Assembly (NCBI GenBank): GCA_011634665.1
Contig: WAEK01000013.1
Span: 1,348,501-1,412,500 of the forward strand
DNA length: 64,000 bases
Source: Mortierella sp. BCC40632
Lineage: Eukaryota > Mortierellomycota > Mortierellomycetes > Mortierellales > Mortierellaceae
Reading direction: 5' to 3'
In this document: one piece after another, positions 48,517-61,928 of the stretch
Position numbering within the stretch: the stretch's first letter is position 1
Layout: the number at the start of each line of letters is the position of its first letter
Made by a program: the position numbers and the translations under genes
Notes under the pieces: generated by a model
Database searches by the model: none
Seen by the model: only the letters and a program-made list of their open reading frames with translations
What the model was told of the DNA's origin: nothing

Positions 48517-49641
48517 CACTCGCTCAATTATTGACCTCGGTTTATTGGAAGATAAGAAAGAAAAAAAAATGGTAGGCGAGGGGAGGGGGGTTTGTCTTGC
48601 CTGACGAGGGTTTGAAAGAAGAAGACCATGCAGCCCAAGAAAGAGAAGAGAAAAAAGGCGCCCTGTCGCTTGCCGAGGCATGGACGCACGAGCACTTTCG
48701 TAGGTCAGAAAATATGAGTACTCCATTGAAAACGAAGCCTTGGCTCTACTCGTTCTCCTCAGCAACAGAGGGACGACGTTTTTTGTTGCTTGCTTGCATT
48801 GGCGGGCTGATGCATGAATTGGGTCAAATGTGGTTGCCAGGGAGACCTGGGCACTGAATGTCTGCAGCAAGCAGATGGGCCGTTGGAACGGATCCGATTG
48901 TGCCTGTGGGTCAGCTCCTCTAGCTATCACCGGTTAGTTTTTCCTTTTCCTTTTTCTCTGCTTGTTCTTGTCCCTCTTCAATCCCACTCACATACACACT
49001 CACACAAACACGGCTAGTTGCGATTACCCATCACAGTGGGTTCTATTTTCGAAAATGCGACGTTCGCCTAATCATTATAGGTTGAGTATGTGAATACGCG
49101 TCAGATGAACAGTTACTTGGACGTGTTCTCTCCGCTCCCAGAACGATCGCTGGGCTCAGTCTGAAGAGAACAGGAGAGGGGTTTGGGACGCAAGAAAGAG
49201 CCCTAGAGAGTTCGGTTGCTTTCTTCAAGTGAGATAGAGCCATATTTTATCAAATACCGCGCAGGATGCACTTCCATTGGGGGATGCACTGGGCCAGTGC
49301 TCAGAGTTAGTTCTCTGCAGCTGCGCGCCCATCGAACAACTGGGAGTGTGCAACTAATGCCTGTCTCTGCCCAGCAGCAACAGAGACAGCAGTAGATATG
49401 AGAACCGCACAAGGACCGGGCCGTGTGTTTCGGTTCTGGAGAAAGAAAGAAAAGAGAGAGAGAGAGCGAAAAAAAAAAAAAAAAAAGATGGACCGCGGGC
49501 CATTTTGCATGTCTGGTCGCTTGCATCTCACCCTTGCTCTTCCCCTTCCTCCCCTTGTTTGCATTACAGACACACAAAGAGTGCTTTGACTGTGAAGTTC
49601 TTTTCTTGGTCGGGCCACCACCTCGGCAGCCCATACGACCG

Positions 49642-49644
<3 letters not shown>

Positions 49645-49695
<51 letters not shown>

Positions 49696-49731
49696 TTTCC
49701 CTCTTCTTCTTTCTTTCCTTCCTTCCTCCCT

Positions 49732-49790
<59 letters not shown>
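49645..49790. repeat. Compound (CT)n and (CTTT)n microsatellite
   Basis: A (CT)n run of about 24 units (49645-49692), a short mixed pyrimidine spacer, then a (CTTT)n array of about 14 units (49732-49790). Confidence 0.9.
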
Positions 49791-52357
49791 CTTAGTCCCA
49801 TCGCAGGCGCAGCAAGCCAAGGGATACATTCGTGGAAAAGATCTTAGTCCACCTTGAAGGGCACCAAGCATCCGGAAAGCCTCCGGCTATGTGTCTGAAT
49901 AAACCACCTCGGGCCATGCTTCTTCTCCATGCAGTTTTTCCTTGTGTTGTCTGCACAGCATGATCCCTCGTTTGACTGAAGGCCGGGGGGCCCTCTGGTT
50001 GATGTGAGTCGCCAGACCCAGTATTACTGACTCTTGTTCCTGGAGGTCAGACCTACAGATGATGGAATGGTCTGTACGACTGGAGGCCAGGCATGGCTCT
50101 CGCCCTTTCCTTCTCCCTTTTCGCCCCCTCCCCTTACTCTCCCAAAAAAAAAAAAAAATGGACGAGACGCGCCTATGCTCTTTCTGGAAAGAGCATGAAT
50201 GTGTGGACCATTGGTGAGTCTAGATGCTGGGCTCGGCAAGTCGTGAGTGGTGCGCTAAAGACCATGAGAACGAGCAATGTCGCCCATAGGAGTAAGAGTA
50301 ATGTCTTCGCTCCCTTTTCGGATCTGCAATCGTTGCGATGTAGACAGGGCGCTCGTGTTGCTGGCTCCAGATGCATTGGGTTTTATTGCGCCTCTTGCTC
50401 GGATCAGAGGCTCATGAATCTCTCTAGCCTACCACCGCCGCCGTGCCCCACTCCACGCTCAACATGGCGGTGGCTAATATGGAGCCCAAATGATCCATAG
50501 ATGCTTCGCTGCGGGACCAATTTTTATTGCGCTATGGGGGCCATGGGCGTGACCAACATGAACAGGAACGGTCCAATACTGCCCTGGTAAAGCAAGTTAC
50601 CGCCCAATGCGGCCCATGGCTGTTTGCCCTGCCACCAGGACGTATATTTTCTTGATGTCGTGCTCTTTTCTCGCCCATCCTTCTCTTCTCCCCTCTTCTC
50701 TCCTCTCTCTCTCTCTCTTCTCTTTTCTCTCTCTTCCTCTTCCTCTTCCTCTTTCTCTTTCTCTTTCTCTTTCTTTTTCTCTTTCTCATCCTCTTCTCGC
50801 GCCGCCGTCTCCGCCGTCTCCCATCCTCTTCATCCTCTCCACCCTTCTCCACCCTTCAACATCCCCTCCGGCATTGTCTCCGTCACTCCACCCCGTCTCC
50901 GTCCATTCTCATCATCCACCTTACCCCCACCCTTCCCTGTCCTGAGCCCTTGCCTGATCTTTCAGTCCCCCCGGATCCCCGTCTTTTTGGCCGACAATTC
51001 AACCGTTGCCTCCTCTCCTCTTCCCCGTCACCTCCCACCTTTCCACTCTGCCTGCCTTGAGTTTCTACTTTCTTCTGTACGGCAGCCCTTTCCATTGAGC
51101 TCTGTCGCCTTCTTCATTTCCGCTTGCATTCATACTGCTCAGCAAGGATCAGGTCCCCTTCCATTCATTCCTTACGCGTCCATATTTTCCCTCCACCTGA
51201 ATCTCACTATTTACTCGCATCCCCAGACCCTGTCACCTCCAGGTCGTCTCCGAACCCTTCCTGCTGCTTGCCTTCTATCATTTCCTCCTTGTATTCTTCC
51301 CTTTTTGCCCAAATACATTACGAACGGCACTGGTGGATTGCCTGTCAGACTTTCGAACTCTACTCAGAAAATTGCAAGGCCCACATTTACACTGCACAGC
51401 ACAGCCTGCCGTCTCAAACAGCGACTCCAAGATATCTTTCAGTGGCTCACGACTCTGTATTCAAGACTTTTCGACTGACAAGCAGTGCCCGCACCGGCCT
51501 CATACCATCTATCTCTTCAGTCCTTTTCTTTTTCTAAACAGGTAATAATGTCTCTCCTGCTGACACTCTCTGTGGGGAACAGAGTGGACGGATGCGCACT
51601 TTTGCTTCGGTTATTCGTGTCACATTCCCCGCATTGGCCCTTGCCACGCAAAATCCATCTGCAGCAGATTGCAACCCTTTGGCTCGCCCCTGTCTCTCGT
51701 TCTTGCTCTCCCCTCGCTCCATGGATGCATGCACAATTGCCCCTTGCTCCCTTCCTTGACTTTTTGTTCGATATCCCTTGTCGCCTACCGTTACTCGCTC
51801 ACTCTGGTGCTGTAGGTGATTCCCATCACAGTTCCAGGCAGGTCCCGCACTATCGCGGTCCGTCCATCCTCTTTATGAATGAATCTGCCGCTTTGCCGCG
51901 CCATGTCGCGCGCCATGCCGATGCTTCATGGACCCTGCTTGGCGCTGGCATGACCAAATGAACAGCGAAATTGGTAGTTTATCCATCTTTGCCACACTGC
52001 ACACACCTCATCCCATCCTGAATGTACTTCCACCTCCCCTTTCTCTTCATAACATTGGCTTTGCTTCGTCTTCGTTGCCACACTACACTGCCTCCCGCCA
52101 CAACGCTGTGTGCGAGATTAATTCTCCACAAGAGAGCTCTCAGAATCGGATATGAGTGATCCCTCGCTTGGACTCTGTTCAGACGGGTCAAGCGTCCCAA
52201 TGCCTCGTAGACACCCTTCTCTCTCTGGACACAAATGCGTTTCATGATGCATTTGTATAGATATTTTAGCAAAAAGGGAACCCGGCAGAACGCGCATGAG
52301 TCTGCTTCTGGTCGCCTAACCATTGGAGCCAAAATCGAGGGGCATACAGAGAGAGAG

Positions 52358-52359
<2 letters not shown>

Positions 52360-52419
<60 letters not shown>
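52360..52419. repeat. Compound (CA)n(GA)n microsatellite
   Basis: CA units to about 52394 pass directly into GA units to 52419, about 1 kb upstream of the C2H2-2 start. Confidence 0.9.
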
Positions 52420-53364
52420 GGAAAGAGAAGGAAAGAGAAATAGAGACCGAGAGGGAGTACACAACCACGCAGCACGCACCATGCCGCACCAGAACACGGT
52501 TCAAGAGACACGCAGGTGGCGACCAGAGAACAACAACAACAACAATAACAACAACAACAACAAAAAAAAAAAAAAAAAAAGGCGCGTGTGTGCTGTTAAA
52601 ATATAGCGCCTCACTCATTGCGTGCATCTCCCCTCTTCGGGCCTCTTCTCTTTCTCTCGCTTTCTCGTTCTCTTTTCTTGTTCTCGTCCTTGCCTGTGCA
52701 CCCCTTCCCTTCCGATCCCGCATCATCACTATCACTCTGCAGCGGACTACATGCCGTTCAGAGACTGCAGGACAATACACAACCGCTACTGGCGCTTGCC
52801 TTTGCTCTCCTCCCCCTTCTGCACTTTTCTCTTGTCGCACCTTGCCTATCTTCCATTCCTCGCTCGCTTTATCGTGACTTTATTCTCCTTGTGTGTGTGT
52901 ATGAGAGAGAGAGAGAGAGTAAACCTCTGCTGAGGTAGTTACGATTGACTCTCGCCGGCCCTTGGCTAGATGCCCATGTATATGCCCGCAGGATGATGTG
53001 ATGCGCCTGTCGCCTCGCATCTCGACCAGCGCCGCCCAGAGTCGTGCGGACTAGCCCCACCGCTTCGCTTGCACGACTCTGTTCGCCGTTCTCAGTCTGC
53101 TCCCCAGTTCCCCCGTCTGGCCGCCGGCTCTACCGCTCACACCGTACTTACTCGAGCTCTGTCTCTTTCTCTCTTTCTTTCTCTCTCACACACACACCGC
53201 TCACGTCGCCTGCTCTTGCTCGTCTTGTTTATCACTCGCCACTGTTCCCCGCCCTCGCCTGCTTCCTACATTACCTTAATCATTCTCCCTCCTCCCCCTT
53301 CCCCCTGCCCTTTCTTCTCTCCACATCCGTTGTCCACCAGCCACGACAGAGTCTCTGGCCTGCC

Positions 53365-56307
53365 ATGAATATGTCCTGCGCCGACCTGAACGCTGGTTGT
53401 GTTAGTGTTAAAGAGGAGGAAAAAGTCCTCTCCATGGTCGAGGCCCCCTCACCCGCAGATGATGACGACGACATTGATATGAGTCCACCCATAGTGACGA
53501 CCCAGCAGTCACCCATGATACTAAAAGGTGCAAAGACCAACATCATGCTTGGAGCCACACCCAGCCCTCACGCGCTGTCGCTGAATGCCGACGCGAACTC
53601 GCTACACCACTTCCAGACGGATGGCTACTCGATGTACACTACCAACCCTGCACTTGCGCTCCTCTCCCATCCTTCAACTCCTCTCCCGCCCTGTCCTACG
53701 GTCCCCAGCTCGGTCACGTCCGTCTTTATGGCCATGCATGGCCACAATACGAGTCTGTTCGACACACCAAGACGGAACTCGGTCCCGACCCTGACCGCAG
53801 ACCAGGCTGAACATAAACGCAAGGCCTCTGAAGAAAAGACTCTCCACCGCCAAACATCCTGGTCTAATCTCTCGACTGTCTCTGGACTACACCAACTTGA
53901 AGCCGCACAGCTTGACCCAACATTGATGCATCTCTACCGCGCTCAGTTCTCGCAACAACAACAGCACATCTTGCAACAACAGCATGCTCTCAACCAGGCT
54001 ATGCCCTCAAGTGCCAACTCGTCTGCCTGTCCTTCACCCATGCCCGAGTCTTTCATTACGGGTTCCATTCTGAATAATATCACGACCTCACCCATCGTTG
54101 GGGGCTCGTCTATCAGTACGCACTCTGGAGGTGCACCAAAGATTAAGCGTAACAATTCCATTTGCTCAACTACAAGTGTGTCTTCCTCTGGTAGTGGGTC
54201 TAGCAACAAACATCCATGCAGACACTCAAGTTGTGGATGGAGTTTCAAGCGATACGAGCATTTGAAGCGCCATATGCTTGTCCATACAAAGGAGCGACCC
54301 TTTGTATGTGATGCTCAGGGCTGTCACAAGTCCTTTAGCCGATCTGATAACTTTTCGGCCCATCTTCGAACGCATTCCAAGAAAGGGTCGTCGACACATC
54401 GTCGGCACGATAGTCGTAACCAGGGTAGCAGTTCAAGTAGCAGCAGTAGCAACACTAGTAGCAGTACTAGCAGCAGCACCAGCAGCAACAGTAGCAGTAA
54501 TGGTGATGTGGGCAGTAGCTGTGGTACGACTATTAAGCAGGAAACACAGGACCCGCCATTGACATCATCCTCATCCGCAAGTTCTCAAGACCAAGACACT
54601 GGGATCTCTACATTTATTTCAGCGGCTGATCTGCAGATGCAGGGCGAATTTGGTTCACAGGAACCATCAGAATATGGTCGCGAGTTCTCGCCACCTCATT
54701 CACCTGGAGGCACGCCCATGGCTCATGCAACTTCAGCTAATGATGACGAGCCGTTTGATATTATGGCTCATACAGGATATACCTTTGGTGGCCAGTCCAT
54801 GTATCCTCTCGACCATCTGGATCATCTAAACAACATGGTACCTCGATTTGATTCGACACGACTAGATCTCCGGTCCGTTGCTCCAGGTAGTATCCACAAA
54901 CAACCTTTTGAGGACGGAACGCGATCTGAGGTCATGTTGCCAGGGGCCAATCCTAATGGAGAATCTCCACAACCTTCGTCCATCCCCCATTATGAGCATT
55001 TTACTTTCCCTACGTCGATCTCGACCCACTTTATGCCTGTGCTCCCTGCAGGATTTCCCTTGGACCACACGGGATTGCACCACACTCAACATTCACTCCA
55101 CCACCAATCCTCGAGCGAGTCGCTCTCCTCGGGTTCGTATTCGTCTCTGCCATCTGCAGACTCGACGTCATCCTCAACTACATCGCCATTCCATCACCCG
55201 TCAGGATACTTGCCAGAACATGGTTTCCATTTCCCAACAGTTCATGGCATGGACTCGGACCTGCGGTACGCTGTATCAGCGACTTCGCCCATGAATGAGG
55301 ATGGTCTACAAGTATTCCATGCACATTTACAAACAAGTCTCTATGATACCAAGGTTGCCAACCCGCAGATCCTTCATCATTCATTTCCGGGGCTCCATTC
55401 ATCGCTCTCGCCGGTCCCCACAGCCTCTACATTACCTCCCCATCCACTCATGTCCAACTCGGCGTTTACGCCGACTACACCAACACCAGTTATCAATGAT
55501 CCTTTGTATACACCGCCTGCAACATCAGCTTCATCGAGTGTATCAGGAACGCGTAGTAAGTAAAGGATACTATATGTTTACTTCCCATTACTTCTTGAGC
55601 AATGGTAACTCATTATGCCTCGTCTGCCATTCCTTTTTCTTTCTCAATTAGGCACAAATGCTTCGAGTGTTAGCAGCACCGAGAGCGGCTCGAGTACCAC
55701 TGTCAGTGTCAAAAGCAATAGCAGTAACTGCAGTAGCAACAGCAGTTTGAGCAATGGCAGCAATGGTCCAAGCACCGTAACCGGTGCCACGGGTCCAGGC
55801 ACCGCGGGATCTGGTCCAGTTTCTGGAACTAGCAATGGTGGCGGCGGTAGTGGAGGAAGTGGTAGCAAGCATGGAGGTTCGGGCAAGCAACATACCTGTG
55901 TGATTCCTGAATGCTCTAAACGTTTCAAGCGACTAGAGCATCTGAAGCGGCATATCAAGACACATACACTTGAGCGACCATTCAACTGCACCTATGCGTC
56001 ATGCTCGAAAAAGTTTTCACGTTCGGACAACCTTTGTAAGTTCAATTAGAACGGGAGAGTAGACTTTCTTCTTTATTCTCTCATTTGGGCGAAGTGTGAG
56101 TTTTGGGTGGCGCGGCACATTCCTGATCAACTTGACTAACTTTTGTTGTTTGTGTGGGAACACAATCTTACAGCTCAGCACATCAAGACTCATCAGCGGC
56201 AACTTACCAAGCTAGAGACAAAACAACGGAACCAGGCACAAGCTCAGGCTCAGGCACAAGCTCAGGCTCAGGCACAGCAGGCACAGGTGTCCGCACGAGC
56301 GCAGTAA
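53365..56307 (+). CDS. C2H2 transcription factor with two separated finger pairs (paralogue 2)
   Basis: Exons: 53365-55555, 55652-56035 and 56174-56307, 902 residues. The first finger pair starts at C285 ([37 protein letters not shown]). The second pair starts at C813 ([30 protein letters not shown]) and is completed in exon 3 ([10 protein letters not shown]). The final intron splits the same codon as in the gene at 10941-14732. The linker shares [14 protein letters not shown] with that gene's [14 protein letters not shown], plus PNGESP and STHFMP/PSHFMP. The acidic N-terminus ([12 protein letters not shown]) could be an activation region. Exon 3 ends in an (AQ)n run. The finger type resembles Ste12/SteA and BrlA factors; DNA binding in the nucleus is expected and targets are unknown. 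The ATG at 53365 follows a CCTGCC context, with a second ATG two codons later. A forward AATAAA is at 56864-56869. Confidence 0.9.
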
Positions 56308-57934
56308 CTGCAGCGTCCCGTCCCGTCCCGTTTTTTATTTTTTATTTTTTTTTATTTTTTTTGCCACTAAACGGGATCTCCGCCATCGCCCGTGCTTTCC
56401 GCTTCCTCTCTAATTTTTTTTCCATTCTTGTGCTGTACAACGCTCGTTGGGCTCGCGGGACGATCCGTTCACTCCGACACTACCGATTTCTCTAATCCTA
56501 TTTTGCTCCCATGCTCCCTCATACCGTGTCTCCATTTTTTTTTTTTTGTTTTCCTCTAATCGCTACTGTTGCCTCTGCTTCTCCACTTCTATACTTCAAT
56601 TGCTTCTGTCTGTTTTGAAAGTTGATATCATTTCCTTTTACTTCCCTTGCGCGTGTAACCTCCCCTTCGTTATTTTTATTCATCCATTTTTACAACTAAT
56701 TTACAACCAGTTCTTTGCTCGAATCCTAAATTGTCGGGTCAGCCCTTTGTTCTTCTTTGTGTCGCTACGATACCCCTTTCCCAGCTCCCTCGCTCTAGCA
56801 AGTCGAGGGGTCGAACGCGAGTGGCAATTGACCATAAGATAATAATATTGAATGACAGGCTTAAATAAAATGACTTGCTTCGCATTCCTTCTTGATTAAT
56901 GGTCGCTCTATTTCGGTGGGCCGCGTGGCATTACCAGATGACCAAAATAGTATGAGTGGAGCAAACCACGAGAAATAAATTCATTTTTAAGAGAGACATA
57001 GGCTAGGAATAGCCCCCTCCGCCGTATATTGCCTGCCAATTCTACCCTACTCTACAGTTCTTTAAGAGTTTGCTCTGCCATAGGATGTTTCCTCTCCCTT
57101 GCTGGGTCAACCAGCAAGCCGCAGTAGGGAAATGCACATCTTCCCCCGCACTCACTCTTAGATGTCAAATTTTCATCTAGCCCCAATGGAGCAGTGGAGA
57201 GAAAGGCGTCGTGTCTACCAGAATAAATTAAATTCTTTTCCACAAAATGTCTGTGGGCAAACAGCCAGGGCTTCCCCCTTTTTCAACTATTTGACCGCAG
57301 TAACGTGCATCAAGCAACGCCTTCAGGTCACTGTTTGTCAATGTGGCCATGTGGGCAAGTGGAGGAGGCGATGCGGTGTGTCTGGCCTTGAGGTAGATGA
57401 GCCAGATAGCTTGGCATGCTTTTGGAGCATCTCAGGCTGTAGAAAGTAGACTTACCAAACTAGAGGTACGGAACGGCAGGACTCGGGCAGAGAAAGTCAA
57501 GGTCGAAGGTGGCGCAGAGAGTCGGGACGAATGTGGGAAGAATATGTAGAAAAGAGCGTCTGAAAACGACATTGGCCCTGGAGGAGCCACGCAGTTAGAG
57601 GACAGACTGGATGGTGGCACAAGAGCGCTACAGCATCGTCATCTGGCAGACTGGGCAGTGTTGCCCCTTGTGTGCCATGAATGTTTATTAGGCTGCCGCA
57701 GAAATTGTTCGGTCAAACGAGGCTTTCCCCTCCGCCCTCATCCTTTCCGCCAGCCACTTTCCGAAAGTATAAAAAAGGCCTTCAACTTGCTTCTCTTTCT
57801 CTCTTCATTCTCAACAACAACAGCAAGCAGCAGCAGCAGTTACAATACTAGGATAGCACACCCACTCTCTCGCCTTCACCATTCCGCAAGGACAATTTAC
57901 ATCTACCAGCACTACCCACGTTTCTACAAAGCTC
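56308..57934. promoter_or_regulatory. 3' region of C2H2-2 and promoter of the small orphan gene
   Basis: The first 550 bp contain the C2H2-2 3' UTR, ending near AATAAA at 56864-56869. A clear TATA box (TATAAAAAA, 57769-57777) lies about 165 bp before the next ATG and is followed by a C/T-rich leader containing CAACAACAGCAAGCAGC. I see no gene between 56900 and 57700. Confidence 0.55.
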
Positions 57935-58576
57935 ATGAGCTCTGGAGCGCAACCTCAATTCAACTTCACGGAGCACTTTGATCCCTCTACCTACGAAATC
58001 TCCCTTTTCCAGGACACCCGTACCAGCACTAGGGACGGTCGTCGTGAATCTCGTGAACCGCACTCGGACCTAAAGCCAATTTCCCGTCTTCACTCTCGAA
58101 GCAACTCCCGTGGCCGCGCACACCGAATGTCTTCCAACGACTACCACGAGGACTCTATCTCCTTGGAGGAACTTGAGTCTCTGGAGGCCGAGGACCTCGA
58201 CGGCCCCTTCAATGCCGATGAACTAACCAAGCGGCTTGAACGGGTCAAGATCAGCCTTCAGAACAAGAGCCGCCACCACCACCACCACCACCACCCGAAG
58301 CCACTCTCTGACCACGAGTTCCAAAAGCGGGCCAAAGAGACTGTGAATGAGATTCTGGAGCGGATGGAGAGACACCGCCATGACGCTGAGCCTCACTACT
58401 TTGGCTCTGAGAACGCCCCGGGCATGGATAACGGCTCTAACAGTATCAATGCTCGAACTCGACCACGTTTCAACCCGGAGCTGATGAGGAACACTTCTCA
58501 GGCACTGCGACAGTCTCACGGAAATGCAAACCTTCGTCACGGCCAATGCACCAGCAGCGATGAGGAATTTGGTTAA
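57935..58576 (+). CDS. Small hydrophilic protein of unknown function
   Basis: A single exon of 213 residues with no recognised domain. The first 65 residues are basic and Arg/Ser-rich (SRLHSRSNSRGRAHR). An acidic segment follows (SISLEELESLEAEDLDG, about 73-89), then a helical stretch likely to form a coiled coil (NADELTKRLERVKISLQ), a run of seven His, and another charged helix (KRAKETVNEILERMERHRHD). There is no signal peptide or membrane segment. A TATA box about 165 bp upstream and a clean leader support a real gene. Codon use is like that of its neighbours. It could be a regulatory or scaffold protein restricted to this lineage. Confidence 0.72.
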   Translation: MSSGAQPQFNFTEHFDPSTYEISLFQDTRTSTRDGRRESREPHSDLKPISRLHSRSNSRGRAHRMSSNDYHEDSISLEELESLEAEDLDGPFNADELTKRLERVKISLQNKSRHHHHHHHPKPLSDHEFQKRAKETVNEILERMERHRHDAEPHYFGSENAPGMDNGSNSINARTRPRFNPELMRNTSQALRQSHGNANLRHGQCTSSDEEFG

Positions 58577-59727
58577 AGGATATTCAACCATCTCGGCACC
58601 TTTGACCTTTTTATTCCACTTTTTTTTCATGGCTCACGCTGTGAATCCAACCAAACCCCCCCACCCCACCAAAGCTACTCTCAAAAAAAAAAAAAAGTAT
58701 TGCCCAGCAAGTGCCCAAATCCAGAGACGATCTCTCGCCAGCTTTTTTTTTGTACCAGTCGTCCAACAGGCAAATCAACCAGTTTCTCAGTCATCGCCTC
58801 CTAATTTGAGTTTCCAACCGGTGTTGGTTATTACCTGGATCAACTCTAGAAAAAAGGAAAAAAAAGTTCGTCCGCTTTTGCGACATTCAACACCTTACTA
58901 CCAACAGTTCTCTCCATTCACTGTCATGTTGTCCCAACTTTTTGGATCCAACCCCTCACGAAGAGCACAGGAATATTTTTTTTTTCTTTTAAAAAAAATC
59001 TCTTCAATCGACAGGAAAAGAACTAGCAGTAATACGACTTGCTCACGCTCCTTGCCCTCACCCACTGAGGATCCCTTTCAAGTTTTAATGAGATTTTCAT
59101 ATCCAAAAATCCGACTGCCTGCTGCACAGCACTTATGTTTTTTTTTCTTTTTGCTGCGCCAACGGACCTGGGTTTTCTCATGCCATCCTTTAGTATATAG
59201 TTTTTTTTTCCCTACCCTATGCCCATTTCCTTTCCTCTCATCCTTCTCCACTTGGGAACCATTGATAAGTTCTCAAGAGCAGATGAAGAAATAAATGATA
59301 TTCAAACCCACAGAAAAAAAATATATGAAAAGCGGCAAAGCCGTGATTCAAGAAGCCACAAGTGCTTGAGAATGTCAGAAGGCTGAAAAAGGCTGAAAGG
59401 GACTTAAAAAGGCTGCTCGACAAATCCGATCTCGGAAATTCGGATGCCTCATTCATGTCCATGGACCACATTCGAGATAGTCCGTTGTAGTCGGATGCAG
59501 TTTCCATTTGGAGGTATCTAAAAGAGCGCCGCGCGGAGCTTACCGGACAAGAGTTAATGGCAAGTTGGCTCTCTTCCTATCCAGGGAGCACAGCCGTTCA
59601 GTGTGCAGGTAGTCGGGCGCATCTTAATGTTTCAACTGTGCATTTGTTGCCCTTGTCGCAGCCGCGACTTATCTTATAAACCCCCTCATCTCTCTTCCTC
59701 TGATCCACTATAAGCTCCATACAACCA
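58577..59727. promoter_or_regulatory. 3' region of the orphan gene and promoter of monooxygenase 1
   Basis: Mostly A/T-rich with homopolymer runs to about 59300. A TATA box (TATAAA, 59675-59680) sits about 50 bp before the ATG of the first FAD monooxygenase and is followed by a CT-rich start region. I find no ORF with a recognisable product. Confidence 0.5.
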
Positions 59728-60522
59728 ATGGCAACACCCAGCAACACAGCCATTTCCAAGATCCCAGTCCTCATCAGTGGAGGGGGGCCTGTTGGCCTCT
59801 TGGCTGCCTATCTCCTCTCACGACTTGCCATCCCTGTCCGCATCATCGAACGTCAATCCGAATACCCTCCCATGTCCAAGGCTTTGGGAATCCAGGCACG
59901 CACACTCGAGATCCTCGATATGATTGGCATCATCGATAGCTTTACCAAGAGGGGTCACCCGATCTCGGGTACCAATTTTTACTTTAACGGGGTTCATTCC
60001 TTCTCGCCAGGCCTTGTCAACAGTATTTCTCACTACTGCTTTACCCTTTTTCAAGAACAATACCATACCACTGAAATACTGGTCGAGGAGATTGGGCGTG
60101 TCGGTTGCAAGATCGACCGTGGTTGGGAGCTAGTTGATACCAAAGTTGTTGAAGAAGCTGACCAGACCTGGGTTGAGACTACCATTCGTAAACCCGTCCA
60201 AGGCACCCATACTCGATCGACGACGAACAAGGTCCTGGGTGAAGTTGAACCCGAAGAGGAAGATCTGATCAAAGAGTACGACTACGAGGTGGTTCAGTCC
60301 GAGTACTTGATTGCCGCTGACGGTGGTCGATCAACTGTTCGACACAAGCTCAGCGTTCCTTTTGAGGGCACTACACTCGAAAACAATATCTTTCTCGCCG
60401 ATGCCTTTATCGAGACTGATTTCGACGCAAGCAGCTTTACGTAGGGAATACTCTAGTTGTTAAGGCACCAAGATGTGAATTAGGTACAACTAGAAACCCT
60501 GACCGTGCGTCCTTCCTGGCTT

Positions 60523-60555
<33 letters not shown>

Positions 60556-61928
60556 GTCTAGCATCATCAACAACTATTGGAAAAAGGCTCTCAACTTGAT
60601 CTCCCTGACGAGTGGACAGCATAGAATTATGGTGGATGCCAGTGAGCTTGGTTACGATGCTCAGCCCACTCTTGAGTCACTCCAGGAACTGGTGTCTGCT
60701 ACAGCAGCCCCCAAGAAGATAACTATCAAATCTGTTAGTTGGATGACCTCCTACCATATCAATGAACGCAGGGCCACCTCATATGCGTACAAGAATAGGA
60801 TTTTTTTGGCAGGAGATTCTGCGCATGTCCACTCTCCTGCGGGAGGTCAAGGCATGAATCTCGGTCTGCAAGGTATACTTTATATTTTTTTTTCCCACCT
60901 TTTTTTCAATCACAAGTAATGGATATCACGAGATTGACTCATTTATTCTGTATCCCTCTTAGATGCCTATAATCTTTCTTGGAAGCTTGCGTTGGTCCTC
61001 CATGGGATTGCCAACGAGCGAATATTGGAAACCTACCATGAGGAACGGGCCTCGGTTGCAGACGAGACTATACGAATGTCTGCCTCTTTCTTCGCACTGG
61101 GATTCTCGAGCGCCTTGTCCCGAAAACTTTTGAGAAGGGCCATTAACACCTTGTCCTCCACCATCCTCACCTATTTTAACATCACTCCAAGAGCCGTGTC
61201 AATGGTATGGAAACGTGAATGTCTTTTAGAACAACTACTTTAAAAAATCGAGAGGGACCAATAGCAGAGGGTCGCCTATATTCATTCACTCGCATTTCCT
61301 TCTATAGCTTGCAACTCGATATAATGAGAACATGATCAATCAAAGTCACTCGACCCAGGCAGCTCCAAGGTTGGAGTTTCAGGTTGGCCAACGCGCTCAC
61401 GATGGACTAATGAGGGTAGCCAATGTCAGCGGTGAGTCTGGTGATGAACTTCGCTTGCACTCACTGTTGACAGGCCCTGGTACTTTCCATATACTGGCAT
61501 TTATGTCAGAAAACTTTTGTTCCCCTAATAGATCGCTCCAAGAGCAGCTTGAGCAGGAGATTGATAACTCCCTACGAGAATGGCGGTCGCGATGGACCTA
61601 TCGATCGGAACTCATCCGCAGCGCTGCTGAACAATCTCATTGCTCTGCACTGTCGCTGTTCAAAGTTCACGTTATTGCTGCCCTATCCTCCAAGACGGGT
61701 TCGTCGGAGGTTCACGCCGATGGATTGGTAAACAAAAAAGTCGGTGAAGGAAAGATTTACTTTGACCACACGGGCATCCTTCACGAACGATACGGAGTCT
61801 CCACCAAGTCGGGCTCTAGTGCCATTATAGTTATCCGACCAGACTCTCATATCGGATACAGGGTTCTCGGAGCCGATCATCCGGCTTGGCAGGACGCGAC
61901 AGGATACGTCTCGTCGATCTTGAAATGA
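59728..61928 (+). CDS. FAD-dependent aromatic-ring monooxygenase (phenol hydroxylase/PheA-TfdB type), copy 1
   Basis: Exons: 59728-60440, 60562-60872, 60963-61204 and 61308-61928, 628 residues. The N-terminal Rossmann motif is ISGGGPVGLLAA (GxGxxG at 18-23) with the FAD-ribose acidic end IIERQ. The second FAD motif is LIAADGGRSTVRHKL, and the third is IFLAGDSAHVHSPAGGQG with G322-D323. The C-terminal 200 residues fit the thioredoxin-like domain of phenol hydroxylases (IIVIRPDSHIGYRVL). The family hydroxylates phenolic or other aromatic substrates with NAD(P)H and O2; this substrate is unknown. All introns are GT-AG and close in frame. The first intron splits a Thr codon at the same place as in the next gene. 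The start at 59728 is the first ATG after a TATA box. The enzyme is soluble and has no targeting signal. Confidence 0.9.

Larger units (their letters stand above)
47757..53364. other. 5.6 kb gene-poor region upstream of C2H2-2
   Basis: It lies between the 7TM-2 stop and the C2H2-2 start. The last 2.7 kb (about 50.6-53.3 kb) are pyrimidine-rich on the + strand and may be leader or promoter; a spliced leader is possible (for example an acceptor-like CTAAACAG at about 51533-51540), but I cannot establish it. Long frames, such as one at 50624-51478, are Ser/Pro/Leu low complexity. No RNA gene or transposon is visible. Confidence 0.45.

Noticed and set aside
48457..49871. Minus-strand frames ending in Ser/Leu or Lys/Glu repeats
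   Set aside because: The repetitive parts are translated microsatellites, and the remaining residues resemble no protein.
50624..51478. 284-codon forward frame
   Set aside because: Its composition is Ser/Pro/Leu low complexity from pyrimidine tracts, with no recognisable motif. It is more likely leader or intergenic DNA of the C2H2-2 gene.
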